Shown here: piece by piece, positions 7,849 through 16,465 of the stretch
How positions within the stretch are numbered: position 1 is the stretch's first letter
How the letters are laid out: every line of letters starts with the position of its first letter
Source: a bacterium
Lineage (GTDB): Bacteria > Auribacterota > Auribacteria > Auribacterales > Auribacteraceae
Direction: 5' to 3'
Length of the DNA: 64,000 nt
Assembly (NCBI GenBank): GCA_018435605.1
Contig: JAHDNF010000019.1
Coordinates: forward strand, 1-64,000
Made by a program: the position numbers and the translations under genes
Notes under the pieces: model-generated
What the model was told of the DNA's origin: nothing
The model's database searches: none
The model's input: only the letters and a program-made list of their open reading frames with translations

Positions 7849-8733
7849 TTATTGCGCTACGATAAGGCGCACAGGTTGTTTTTCGATATAAAATTCTACC
7901 GGAGAGCTACTTCCCGTATCTCCGTCTACATGATACGGCACATTCGCATCTGTTTTTACGGATATTGTTTTACCCTGAAAATGAAGACGTTTCCGGTCTT
8001 GGGATCCTAAGAAAAATTTTGTGCATCCCATCATCAATGACGGTTTGGTTTTATGAGCAAATACCGCCACGTCCAGCAGTCCATTATCAAACTCCGCTGA
8101 AGGGAACAGCATAAATTTTCCGGCATAGTTTTTGCTTTTTCCGACAATGATCTCAAAGGACAGCCCCTCGTAACAATTTTTTCCGTCAACCGTAACCTGT
8201 ACGTTAAAAGGTTTATACGACCACATGAGTTTTAATGAGTTGAGCGCGTAAACGCCTTTACCGAGGATAAGTTTCTGTTTGAGATCGACGTTTTCGATAA
8301 TTTCTGCGTCAAACCCTATACCGGTAGCGAACAGAAACCTGATTTTGTTAGCTACGCTAACATCGACAGGCCGTTCGATACGCTGTTTGAGGCATTCGCA
8401 CGCATCTTCGATTTTTAAAGGAATATTTATTTCGCGGGCAACTATGTTGACTGTGCCTGTAGGTATTATGCCCAGTGTAACCGGTGATGACAGGTCGCAT
8501 CCGTTGAGCACATCGTTGATTGTGCCGTCGCCGCCGGAGGCTACCAGCAAGGTTGAAGGCTGGGTTAAAGTAACCATCCGGGCGGTTTCCCGAGCTTGTT
8601 TGCGGCTGTTTGATATAGTTACTTCCAAATCATAGTGTTCCGACAACGATTTTTGAATAGCATCCAGCGTACCGCGCCGTTTTCCCTGTCCTGAATTGGG
8701 GTTGAAAATCAGGTGCAATTTGTTTTTTTTCAT
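7849..8733 (-). CDS. Diacylglycerol/lipid kinase family protein (YegS/BmrU type)
   Basis: A 294-residue protein with the DAGK catalytic domain. It contains FNPNSGQGKRRG near the N-terminus, the nucleotide loop SGGDGTINDVLNG, then LGIIPTGTVNIVARE and a C-terminal YHVDGDTG. These soluble enzymes phosphorylate diacylglycerol, phosphatidylglycerol or similar lipids; the exact substrate cannot be read from sequence. The ATG at 8733 is preferred because it overlaps the stop of the upstream zinc-ribbon gene as ATGA and starts at the first family strand (KLHLIFNPNSG). A longer reading from 8769 would add twelve residues inside that gene. Confidence 0.88.
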   Translation of the reverse strand: MKKNKLHLIFNPNSGQGKRRGTLDAIQKSLSEHYDLEVTISNSRKQARETARMVTLTQPSTLLVASGGDGTINDVLNGCDLSSPVTLGIIPTGTVNIVAREINIPLKIEDACECLKQRIERPVDVSVANKIRFLFATGIGFDAEIIENVDLKQKLILGKGVYALNSLKLMWSYKPFNVQVTVDGKNCYEGLSFEIIVGKSKNYAGKFMLFPSAEFDNGLLDVAVFAHKTKPSLMMGCTKFFLGSQDRKRLHFQGKTISVKTDANVPYHVDGDTGSSSPVEFYIEKQPVRLIVAQ

Positions 8734-8939
8734 TTTTTCCTCAGATATTTTCGTGCAGTTGACGCCCATCCTGAAAACAGTGTTTTCAGGCGGGCAGACA
8801 GCATGGATGTCATACGCTTGATACTCGGATCGAAAACAAACTGGTTAAGACATTTCGGACAGCGTATGAGCAGTTTGCCTTTGTTTATGGGAAACCTTAT
8901 TTTTTTTCCGCAAAACGGACATTTTGCAACAATTTTCAT
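8730..8939 (-). CDS. Small zinc-ribbon protein
   Basis: A 69-residue protein with two CxxC knuckles near the N-terminus, CPFCGKK and CPKCLNQ, separated by 17 residues, typical of an MJ0042-like zinc ribbon. A basic C-terminal tail follows and no membrane helix is seen. It overlaps the lipid-kinase start by four bases, so the two are probably co-translated. Such ribbons often sit in front of stress or regulatory domains; here it stands alone. Function is unknown. The gene is supported by the paired cysteines and the coupled layout. Confidence 0.65.
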   Translation of the reverse strand: MKIVAKCPFCGKKIRFPINKGKLLIRCPKCLNQFVFDPSIKRMTSMLSARLKTLFSGWASTARKYLRKK

Positions 8940-9113
8940 CCTGGATTCGCCTTGTTTTTTTTGTATGGAGTTTAGTAGAGGACTTGCCGGATGTCAAGCG
9001 CAATGATTTATGTATCAATACATCTTAAACACAAAGTAATGGACATTTTTTTAAGGATGGCGTATTATCACAAATAAAACGGAATCCCTAGTTCTCCATG
9101 GAGACATTTTATA

Positions 9114-9800
9114 ATGACACGCCTGCGCGATCAATTGCGTCAACAGATGGTTGATATCGGCAACATAATGTACAAAAGAGGTTACGTCGTAGCGACCGAC
9201 GGGAATATAAGCGTTCGTATTGGCAAGGATGCGGTTCTTATCACTCCGAGCGGCGTTGCAAAAGGTACAATGGAACCTTCGGATATAGTTATTATGTCAC
9301 TTTGCGGAAAAAAGTTGTCAGGAAAACACAAACCGTCTAGCGAGTACAAACTGCATCTTGCTGTATACTCCAAACGGCCGGATGTGCAGGCGGTTATCCA
9401 CGCGCACCCGCCGTTGTGCACCGCGCTGACGCTGGCTGGCGTTGCCCTTGATAAACCGCTCTTGCCTGAAGTGGTACTTGCTCTGGGTTATATCCCGACC
9501 GCTCCTTACGGCACTCCCTCAACCGATGAAGTGCCCCGCTCTATTGAACCGTATATAGCTACCTGCGACGCTATTCTTATGGAACGTCACGGATCTGTTA
9601 CCGTAGGCGTATCTCTTACCGACGCATACAATAAACTGGAGAAGCTGGAGCATTACGCCCAAACCGTTATTCACGCGATGCAGATCGGCTCGGTACAGCC
9701 GATATCGCCTGAGAATATTGAAAAACTATCGGCAATGCGGGAATCTTACAGGTCGCATATACGCAAACAGGCAAGCCATAATAAAATTGACAATTCCTGA
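9114..9800 (+). CDS. Class II aldolase/adducin family protein (fuculose-phosphate aldolase-like)
   Basis: A 228-residue cytoplasmic zinc enzyme. Family motifs include TDGNISVR, LITPSGVAKG, the acidic/substrate segment SSEYKLHLAVY, the zinc-binding VIHAHPPLCTALTL and a later MERHGSVTVG that supplies the third histidine. Relatives cleave L-fuculose 1-phosphate or L-ribulose phosphates, or dehydrate methylthioribulose phosphate (MtnB). Size and motif spacing fit the fuculose-phosphate aldolase branch best, but no sugar pathway genes lie nearby to settle the substrate. A GGAG ribosome site lies 11 bases before the ATG. Confidence 0.85.
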   Translation: MTRLRDQLRQQMVDIGNIMYKRGYVVATDGNISVRIGKDAVLITPSGVAKGTMEPSDIVIMSLCGKKLSGKHKPSSEYKLHLAVYSKRPDVQAVIHAHPPLCTALTLAGVALDKPLLPEVVLALGYIPTAPYGTPSTDEVPRSIEPYIATCDAILMERHGSVTVGVSLTDAYNKLEKLEHYAQTVIHAMQIGSVQPISPENIEKLSAMRESYRSHIRKQASHNKIDNS

Positions 9801-9966
9801 ATATCTATGGTATGTTAATCTTAACATTTTGGCGTACAGCAATATTCAAAGAAACGCCTGTTTTGCGGTAAGTTTTGTATAAAAAATTTTAAAAAAATCG
9901 GCTTGATCATTTTTGCTTTTAAGGATAGCATTATACAAAATAATTTGTTTCAAAGTAAAATTATCG

Positions 9967-9994
9967 TTGGAATTATCTATATTTCCGTTATAAT
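9967..9994 (+). promoter_or_regulatory. Putative promoter of the response-regulator pair
   Basis: TTGGAA (9967-9972), a 16-base spacer and a perfect TATAAT (9989-9994) lie about 50 bases before the first response-regulator gene. Confidence 0.55.
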
Positions 9995-10045
9995 GCCTAT
10001 TGTAGAAGCGCTAACACTCAGTACAACTTTGGAGCAGGTACCATA

Positions 10046-10444
10046 ATGACCGAGCACGAATCATCTGAGCAGAAGATACACAGAGATAAAACTATCTTAG
10101 TGACGGAAGATGACAAAGATATTGCGCAGTTTATAAAATCCGCGCTTGAAATGGAAGGCTACCACGTAATCTGCGTGCAAGACGGCGTCAAAGCTGTGGA
10201 AATAGTGCAAAACCAGCAGGTACATCTGATAATCCTTGATATAATGATGCCGGTGTTTTCCGGCTATTGGTTTTGCGACGTATTCAAGAAAAATCCGCAG
10301 ACAAAAGATATACCTGTGATTTTTATATCGGCGCTTAACAGCGACGAAGATATAAAACGCGGAATGGAGCTGGGGGCGAGCGCGTATTTAACCAAACCGT
10401 TTAAAATTAAAAAGTTGCTCGATACCGTCGCATCTTTGTTTTAA
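10046..10444 (+). CDS. Single-domain response regulator (CheY-like receiver) 1
   Basis: A 132-residue stand-alone receiver domain. Acidic pocket EDD is at 21-23, the phospho-acceptor aspartate is D65 in LIILDIMMPV, the switch serine lies in VIFISAL, and the conserved lysine is in LTKPFK near residue 114. There is no output domain, so it would act by protein contact as CheY or Spo0F do. A likely promoter precedes it and a second receiver gene follows after 26 bases, suggesting a phosphorelay pair. The partner kinase is not adjacent. Confidence 0.9.
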   Translation: MTEHESSEQKIHRDKTILVTEDDKDIAQFIKSALEMEGYHVICVQDGVKAVEIVQNQQVHLIILDIMMPVFSGYWFCDVFKKNPQTKDIPVIFISALNSDEDIKRGMELGASAYLTKPFKIKKLLDTVASLF

Positions 10445-10470
10445 CCCCTAACCCGATAAAAGTTTAGAAT

Positions 10471-10842
10471 ATGGCTGGAGAAAATATTTTAATCATAGAC
10501 GACGATATAAACGTTGCCTTGATGTTGCAGGATTATTTTGAGTCGCTCAACATGAACGCATTCATCGCTCACGATTTGCCGATGGTGTTGGATTCTCTGG
10601 AACAACATACGCCTCATCTTATTTTTCTGGATTACCGCATGAGTCCGCATACCGGCAAAGATATCCTCGAGCGCCTGAAGATTTTGAATGTCCAAACACC
10701 CATCATTATGATGTCCGCATACAAACGGCGCGAAAGCGTGTTTGAGATGAAACGCCTGGGCGCCGCGGAATATATTGACAAGCCATACAAATTCGATGAA
10801 ATCGAAGCGATTTTACGAAAATACCTGCGGGTATCCATATAA
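10471..10842 (+). CDS. Single-domain response regulator (CheY-like receiver) 2
   Basis: A 123-residue receiver with all key residues: acidic pocket DDD at 10-12, phospho-acceptor D54 in LIFLDYRMSP, switch serine in IIMMSAY and lysine in EYIDKPYK. No output domain is present. It follows the first receiver by 26 bases and is probably co-transcribed with it. The two are only distantly alike, so this is not a recent duplication. Either could take phosphate from one of the hybrid kinases in the window, but nothing in the sequence shows which. Confidence 0.9.
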   Translation: MAGENILIIDDDINVALMLQDYFESLNMNAFIAHDLPMVLDSLEQHTPHLIFLDYRMSPHTGKDILERLKILNVQTPIIMMSAYKRRESVFEMKRLGAAEYIDKPYKFDEIEAILRKYLRVSI

Positions 10843-10965
10843 CTTATACCACCTTTTACTGAGATACCCTGCTGTTTTGAACCTGCCGCCCTGCAGGTGA
10901 ATCTGAAAAATCAACCACTGAACGGCAGACAACGCAAATTAATCGTTAATACGGAGACGTATGAG

Positions 10966-11832
10966 ATGAATATGTCATACAAGGTAACAACTTTTATATT
11001 ATTTATATGCATCATGATAGGTCTGTGTGCCTGCGAAAAACGGGACAGCTCCAAATTTAATACCTTTATGCACAAGGGGTTGTCGTATTATCACCAAGGC
11101 AAATTCGAAAAAGCTCTGCGATATTTCGAAAGAGCGCTTGTCATCGAACAGGATAACCCTTCAGCCGTTCTGTTTACGGCGTTAATGTATGACGAGCTTG
11201 AAACCGATCTAAATAGAGCCGCTGAGCTGTATAAGCAATACATAAAATCGGACTCTGATCCGAATAAAAAGCAACTTGCGAAAAATTGGTTGAAAGCGGT
11301 CGAAAGCCGTATCGGTTATTTATCGGATTCGGATTCCCCTGTACAAACACGCAAATCCGGCGAAAAAGACAACGATCAATCGCTTATAGAAAGACTGACA
11401 GCGCAGACTGCGCAAAAGGATAAAATCATTGCGGAATTGCGCAAGGAAAGCAGTCTTACCCGTGAAATGCTTGAAAAAGTATTGGCTAAAGAAAAAGAAT
11501 ATCAAACTGTTATCGAACGGTTATCTGCCGATATTAAATCACAAACCAATGAACTTGCATTGTATAAATCACATACAGTCAAGCCCATGGATTTTAGAAC
11601 CAGTATGTCCGACGCCCCGCAGTTACACGAGGAAACAGTTCAGCCTTTTTCTGTGGCTATGACATACACCGTTCAGGAAGGCGATACACTGCATACCGTA
11701 GCAAAACAATATTACGGGGACGATTCATTGTGGTCTGTTTTATGGGAAACCAATAAGTTTCAGATGGGCAACAACAAAACTTTGACTGCAGGACAGGTGC
11801 TTATCATACCGCGAATAATGCCTAAAAGATGA
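10966..11832 (+). CDS. Lipoprotein with TPR segment, coiled coil and C-terminal LysM domain
   Basis: A 288-residue exported protein. The ATG at 10966 has a GGAG site nine bases upstream and starts a lipoprotein signal ending in LCAC near residue 23; an in-frame ATG at 10897 would bury the signal. TPR-like repeats (HKGLSYYHQGKFEKALRYFE, NPSAVLFTALMYDELETDLN) are followed by a coiled coil and a C-terminal LysM module (YTVQEGDTLHTVAKQYYGDD, AGQVLIIPR). LysM binds peptidoglycan, so it probably tethers a complex between outer membrane and cell wall. The layout resembles YbgF/CpoB-like or secretin-associated LysM proteins; the precise role is unknown. Confidence 0.82.
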   Translation: MNMSYKVTTFILFICIMIGLCACEKRDSSKFNTFMHKGLSYYHQGKFEKALRYFERALVIEQDNPSAVLFTALMYDELETDLNRAAELYKQYIKSDSDPNKKQLAKNWLKAVESRIGYLSDSDSPVQTRKSGEKDNDQSLIERLTAQTAQKDKIIAELRKESSLTREMLEKVLAKEKEYQTVIERLSADIKSQTNELALYKSHTVKPMDFRTSMSDAPQLHEETVQPFSVAMTYTVQEGDTLHTVAKQYYGDDSLWSVLWETNKFQMGNNKTLTAGQVLIIPRIMPKR

Positions 11833-12194
11833 TAAATTAAGATGAACTGTGGAAAAGATTGCTTTGATATCTTAAGATAAATACCGTGCAAGTTAACGAT
11901 ATAATTGCAAAATGGTTGGAATCCGGTTTGTCATAGATTCATTTTTCATGAATCTAAATATTTTATTTGATAAAAAAAACAATATACGATATATCTTTAA
12001 TTGTGAGTTTATAATCAACCGTTTTATACGAAGAACCGTATTTTTTATTTAAAATAATAGCTGTAACCATAAAATATCTCGTTATAATAAAATATCACTG
12101 TAATAAAAAACTTGATTTTGAACAATAAAACCAGTAAAATATCGAATTTAGTAAGATATGCTGTAAAGTAACAGCAGGGAAGGAGTGATGAAAA
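11833..12194 (+). other. AT-rich intergenic region
   Basis: About 360 bases without a credible gene. A short hairpin, AGATTCAT/ATGAATCT with a five-base loop at 11935-11955, may end the LysM transcript but lacks a T-tract. The 3' end holds the AAGGAG ribosome site of the citrate synthase gene. The promoter must lie here but several TATAAT-like strings make it ambiguous. Confidence 0.5.
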
Positions 12195-13562
12195 GTGGAT
12201 ATGAAGAAAAAAAGAAATCTGATTGAACCGAAACAAATCAAGTATGACGTGAAAGATACAACTGAGCCCGACCTGTATGACGAGTTATTCGACTACGATC
12301 AGGTATGCAAGGTATCGTTCGACCATATACCGGTTCCAATGGAGATGCCGGAAAAGATATGGATTACCGATACCACCTTTCGTGACGGACAGCAGGCGAG
12401 ACCTCCGTATACCGTCGACCAGATAGTGCATATTTATGACCTGATGCACCGTCTTGGCGGTAAAAACGGGGTGATTCGGCAAAGCGAATTTTTCCTGTAC
12501 AGCCCTACAGACCGCGAAGCTGTAGAAAAATGCCTCGAAAAAGGGTATCAGTTCCCTGAAATAACCGGCTGGATCAGGGCTGTAAAACAGGATTTTCAAC
12601 GTGTAAAAGAACTGGGACTTAAAGAAACCGGTATTCTGACAAGCGCGTCGGATTATCATATATTTCTTAAATTGAAAAAATCCAGAACAGAGGCTATAGA
12701 AGGATATCTCGACGTGGTTCGGGCATCGCTCGACGCAGGAATAATACCTCGTTGCCATTTGGAAGACATCACCCGTGCCGATTTTTACGGGGTTATATTG
12801 CCTTTTGTTCAGAAATTGATGCAGTTATCACAGGAAAGCGGTATTCCTATAAAAATACGCGCATGCGATACCATGGGCTACGGAGTTCCGTGGTCTGAAG
12901 CGGCTCTGCCCCGAAGCGTACCTAAACTGATTCACGGCCTTGTACATGAAGGCGGTGTTCCGCCGGAACAATTGGAATGGCACGGACATAACGATTTTCA
13001 TAAAGTTCTAGTTGACGCTACAACAGCTTGGTTGTACGGATGTTGCGCGGCTAACGGAACGCTTTTAGGCTTCGGCGAGCGTACAGGCAACCCGCCTATC
13101 GAAGCGCTGATTATAGATTATATCAGCCTTGTCGGGCATCAGGACGGCATAGATACCACTGTGATTACCGAAATGGCGGAATATTTCCGAGACGAAATCA
13201 AAGTGTCCATACCGGCAAACTTCCCGTTTGTGGGAGACGATTTTAACACTACCCGCGCGGGTATCCATGCCGACGGAGTTACTAAAGACGAGCGTATTTA
13301 TAACATATTCAATACCGAAAAACTTTTGAACAGGCCGCTCGGAGTTACTATAACCAATGTATCAGGCACAGCCGGAATAGCCCATTGGGTCAACACGACC
13401 TTGAGGCTCAAAGGCGATAAGCGTATCGACAAACGGCATCCCGGCATCATGAAGATGTACCAGTGGGTATCCGATCAATACGATAACGCGCGAATCACGG
13501 GTATTTCCAACGAAGAAATGCTCGAACAGGCACGTATACATCTGCCTGAATATGTTTCATAA
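12195..13562 (+). CDS. Probable Re-type citrate synthase (HMGL-like/isopropylmalate synthase superfamily)
   Basis: A 455-residue TIM-barrel Claisen-condensation enzyme. The catalytic entry motif is WITDTTFRDGQQARPPYTVD and the metal site is LEWHGHNDFHKVLVDATTAW; GFGERTGNPPIEALI follows. The N-terminus (LIEPKQIKYDVKDTTEPDLY) and overall length match the Re-citrate synthase described in Clostridium kluyveri and sulfate reducers, not LeuA, which is longer and has an allosteric domain, or homocitrate synthase, which is shorter. It would make citrate from oxaloacetate and acetyl-CoA with Re stereochemistry. The GTG at 12195 is chosen because AAGGAG lies ten bases before it. It overlaps the acyltransferase gene by 11 bases. 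Confidence 0.8.
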   Translation: MDMKKKRNLIEPKQIKYDVKDTTEPDLYDELFDYDQVCKVSFDHIPVPMEMPEKIWITDTTFRDGQQARPPYTVDQIVHIYDLMHRLGGKNGVIRQSEFFLYSPTDREAVEKCLEKGYQFPEITGWIRAVKQDFQRVKELGLKETGILTSASDYHIFLKLKKSRTEAIEGYLDVVRASLDAGIIPRCHLEDITRADFYGVILPFVQKLMQLSQESGIPIKIRACDTMGYGVPWSEAALPRSVPKLIHGLVHEGGVPPEQLEWHGHNDFHKVLVDATTAWLYGCCAANGTLLGFGERTGNPPIEALIIDYISLVGHQDGIDTTVITEMAEYFRDEIKVSIPANFPFVGDDFNTTRAGIHADGVTKDERIYNIFNTEKLLNRPLGVTITNVSGTAGIAHWVNTTLRLKGDKRIDKRHPGIMKMYQWVSDQYDNARITGISNEEMLEQARIHLPEYVS

Positions 13563-14181
13563 TGCTTGGTACTGGTGCGCGGTTTGGGCATGCAGAGCAT
13601 ACGCCCGGTTGTTTTTTAAGCTGGAAATTAAGGGAACTGAAAACATTCCTCAATCAGGGTCGTTGCTTATTACCGCAAACCATATAAGCTATTTAGACCC
13701 GTTTCTCGTTGCGGGAAACGTATCGAGATGCATACATTTTATAGCCATGGAAGAGCTGTTTGCCTCACGGCTGACAGCTTTTCTCATGCGCCGTTGGAAA
13801 ACTATCCCCGTCAAACGAAATTCACCCGACAAGCGCACTATTACGCAAGCGTTGAGCCTGCTGGGCGAGGGCAATATCGTCGGGGTATTTCCTGAAGGGG
13901 GTATTGTCAAAACCGATACGGACACCGCATATCAGACCGGAGTGGCTATGCTCGCCATGAAATCGCAGTCTCCTATTTTACCGGTATACATCGAGGGAAG
14001 CAGAGCGATGTATAGGCCTAACCCGTTTACTCGCAAAATAATACGGATAGCATATAAACCGGTTTGCAATATATCCGAATTGATCCGCAACGGTGACGGC
14101 GTATCTAACCTAATGGATAAAAAAACGTTGCGCAACCGAATAATTGAACTTATAGAAGAGCATATAACTTCTAATGCTTAA
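13552..14181 (+). CDS. plsC: 1-acyl-sn-glycerol-3-phosphate acyltransferase (PlsC family)
   Basis: A 209-residue membrane-associated acyltransferase with the catalytic HxxxxD motif in TANHISYLDPF, the substrate motif FPEGG and a conserved PVYIEGSRAMYRP near the end. It would add the second acyl chain to lysophosphatidic acid in phospholipid synthesis. It overlaps the citrate synthase gene at the 5' end and the next gene by eight bases at the 3' end, so this is one transcription unit, although the genes have no obvious shared pathway. Another glycerolipid acyltransferase specificity is possible. Confidence 0.88.
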   Translation: MFHNAWYWCAVWACRAYARLFFKLEIKGTENIPQSGSLLITANHISYLDPFLVAGNVSRCIHFIAMEELFASRLTAFLMRRWKTIPVKRNSPDKRTITQALSLLGEGNIVGVFPEGGIVKTDTDTAYQTGVAMLAMKSQSPILPVYIEGSRAMYRPNPFTRKIIRIAYKPVCNISELIRNGDGVSNLMDKKTLRNRIIELIEEHITSNA

Positions 14182-15646
14182 AAAAATATCATTATTTTTT
14201 TTAATATCGGCATTTTTTTTACTTCAGGAAGGATTTGCCGAAAACCCTCCTGAGCCTGCCGGTAAATCTATATACATTCCTCCGCAGGAAGACAGGCACA
14301 CCGCCCTTTTCGATTTTGAAGCGGTAATTCAGCCTCAGTCGCCGGCTCCGCTTGTGTTTCTTATAGACGATTGCGCTCCATCTGCGCGGATAGCATCGGC
14401 AGTCAATCATTTGCGGACATATATTCACCTGTGGGCGCCGGATTCGTCTTACCGATACGGCAGGCATATTCTGTATACCCGCGAATCATCGCCGGATTAT
14501 CAATCTTGGGATATAGAACGGTATGCCATAGCATGGTCGGACTCGCAGGATAACGCGCTCGAAGAGTTATATCAGTCGCTCCAGCTTAAAAAAGATTTTA
14601 TCAAGGCTCCTGTTACCGAACTTGATGCAATACTCTCTAACTGGGCTAAAAACGAATATTCATATAATTATGACCGGTTTCTCAGGCTTATGCAGAAAGC
14701 GCGGCAGGCATCCATACCGTCCGAACAATTTTTATTCGCCTTGTTTGCGCTTATGGATACAGCCCAGCTACCGCCAGATCCGTATCCAATTCTCAATATT
14801 TACCGGAAAGCCTACCTGCAGACATACATTACCAACGGCACAGCCCCGTATTCTTTTGAACGGATAGAACGCGAACAGGACGCTTTTCACGCCCGTCTTA
14901 TGGAACTGAGCGCGAAACTAAACCACGAAGATATAGATTTTTTACTGGAAGCTGTTGTCGCGCGGCGCATGGTGTTCGCCGATTACAAACGGTTCATGAA
15001 ATTGATGGATTCCGTAGGTATAGATTGTATCGGTGAATATCCGGCGTTTCATTTCCGTCTTTATACAACGGCATGGCATGACAAACTTAAAGCCCCGCAG
15101 GTGCAAGCTGAACTGCGGCAAGCAATAGAGGAACTGCAAAAATCTTTTCAGCCGGCATACAAGCGTATTTTGCCGGAAAACTGGAACGAGTATAAGGAAA
15201 CGCTTATGCGGTTTGTACATGGATCTATAACTATAGACCAATACCGCCTTATCAATATGACGCCGAGATTCATCCAGTCAGGACCCATGGACGAGACTAC
15301 CAAAGACGTCATGGCACGGATAACAAAACTCTGGACTGACCCTGTACAAAAAAAAGTCGCCGAGGCAGTGCGGACATTTTTCAGGTATATCCAGTTGTAT
15401 GAAGACCAATTTAACGCCATTAGGAAAACAATGGAAGATACCGGAGCGGATGTTGTTTTTATAACCGCCAACTCTAAGGATTTGCCGGCTTGGATCTTCT
15501 GGTTTTCGTCGATAGAAACCGGAGGGGTGATTTATGTTAATCCGAAAATCCCCAAGCCCGAAGGCGATAATAATTATTTTAGATTGATGCGCGGAGAACG
15601 TTCGCCATTTGAAAAACTACTCGAAGGATTCGGAGGTAACCAATGA
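14174..15646 (+). CDS. Exported protein of unknown function (490 aa)
   Basis: A 490-residue protein with a clear signal peptide (MLKKISLFFLISAFFLLQEGFA). The mature part is mostly charged and predicted helical, with no cysteine pattern or enzyme motif that I recognise. Segments such as QSPAPLVFLIDDCAPSARIA, LDAILSNWAKNEYSYNYDRF and IFWFSSIETGGVIYVNPKIP are distinctive. It is tightly embedded, overlapping plsC by eight bases and the following TPR gene by four, which suggests it works with the TPR protein in the periplasm. No function is proposed. Confidence 0.75.
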   Translation: MLKKISLFFLISAFFLLQEGFAENPPEPAGKSIYIPPQEDRHTALFDFEAVIQPQSPAPLVFLIDDCAPSARIASAVNHLRTYIHLWAPDSSYRYGRHILYTRESSPDYQSWDIERYAIAWSDSQDNALEELYQSLQLKKDFIKAPVTELDAILSNWAKNEYSYNYDRFLRLMQKARQASIPSEQFLFALFALMDTAQLPPDPYPILNIYRKAYLQTYITNGTAPYSFERIEREQDAFHARLMELSAKLNHEDIDFLLEAVVARRMVFADYKRFMKLMDSVGIDCIGEYPAFHFRLYTTAWHDKLKAPQVQAELRQAIEELQKSFQPAYKRILPENWNEYKETLMRFVHGSITIDQYRLINMTPRFIQSGPMDETTKDVMARITKLWTDPVQKKVAEAVRTFFRYIQLYEDQFNAIRKTMEDTGADVVFITANSKDLPAWIFWFSSIETGGVIYVNPKIPKPEGDNNYFRLMRGERSPFEKLLEGFGGNQ

Positions 15647-16347
15647 CCGGATACAAAACATTGTGTATTGCCCTTGTAATAATTTTCACAGCAAACGTTC
15701 TTTACTCGCAGGACAACGACGGGTCGACCCAAGACGACTTAGCCAACCTGACCAAACAGCTCGATTTCTATAAACAGGAAGGACTGAAAGCTATACGAAA
15801 AGGGGAATATCCATACGCAATGAATATGTTCGAAAAATATATCGAACTGGACGACAGCAATTTTAAAATTCACGAATATCTCGGTCAGGTATATATACAT
15901 CTTCAGGAATACGAAAAGGCAATGTCGGTTATTGAAAGGGCGGTTGAACTTAACCCTGCTTATGTCGGAGGGCACATGCATTTATCCAAGATATACCGCG
16001 ACTACGGCTACGAAGAACTAGCTATAGAGCATCTGCAGGAAGCTATGAAACACCGCAAAGACGTTGAAATAATATACCAGCTCGGTATAACCTACGAACG
16101 GTTCAACCGGCTCGACAAAGCGCAGGAAGCGTTCGAAGACGTCATACTGCTTGCCCCCGATCACGCCGACGCTTTTTTCAGTCTCGGGTTACTGCATTTT
16201 CGAAAAAAAGAGTTTGATCAGGCTATAGAAAAAATCCGTCACGCCCTGCTTATTTCACCGGACAACTTTCAGTACCAAACCTATCTTGAGAAAGCACAAA
16301 CAGCATCGCAAACCCAACCGGAAATGAACGGAAAAGACAACGATTGA
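15643..16347 (+). CDS. Exported TPR-repeat protein
   Basis: A 234-residue protein with a signal peptide (MTGYKTLCIALVIIFTANVL) and at least four tetratricopeptide repeats. Examples are YAMNMFEKYIELDDSNFKIH, AMSVIERAVELNPAYVGGHM and AFEDVILLAPDHADAFFSLG. TPR arrays are protein-binding scaffolds. It starts in a four-base overlap with the unknown 490-residue protein, so the two are likely partners in the periplasm. It ends the operon; a gap of about 120 bases separates it from the HD-GYP gene. Confidence 0.85.
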   Translation: MTGYKTLCIALVIIFTANVLYSQDNDGSTQDDLANLTKQLDFYKQEGLKAIRKGEYPYAMNMFEKYIELDDSNFKIHEYLGQVYIHLQEYEKAMSVIERAVELNPAYVGGHMHLSKIYRDYGYEELAIEHLQEAMKHRKDVEIIYQLGITYERFNRLDKAQEAFEDVILLAPDHADAFFSLGLLHFRKKEFDQAIEKIRHALLISPDNFQYQTYLEKAQTASQTQPEMNGKDND

Positions 16348-16465
16348 TCTTGATATCTCTTTGTATTGCAACATTTTCTAATTTTTGCTTAATTTTAAAA
16401 TTCCCCCTGCCGATATGTAAAATGTACATAGAAGAACGATTCGGCCTAACCGTGGGGATGGGAAA

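Noticed and set aside
9813-9826. TGTTAATCTTAACA inverted repeat after the aldolase gene, considered as a Rex-like operator
   Set aside because: It lacks the TGTGA/TCACA halves and is far from a promoter; it may be a minor hairpin only.
10880-10897. ACCTGC/GCAGGT hairpin after the second response regulator as a terminator
   Set aside because: Only a six-base stem and no T-tract.
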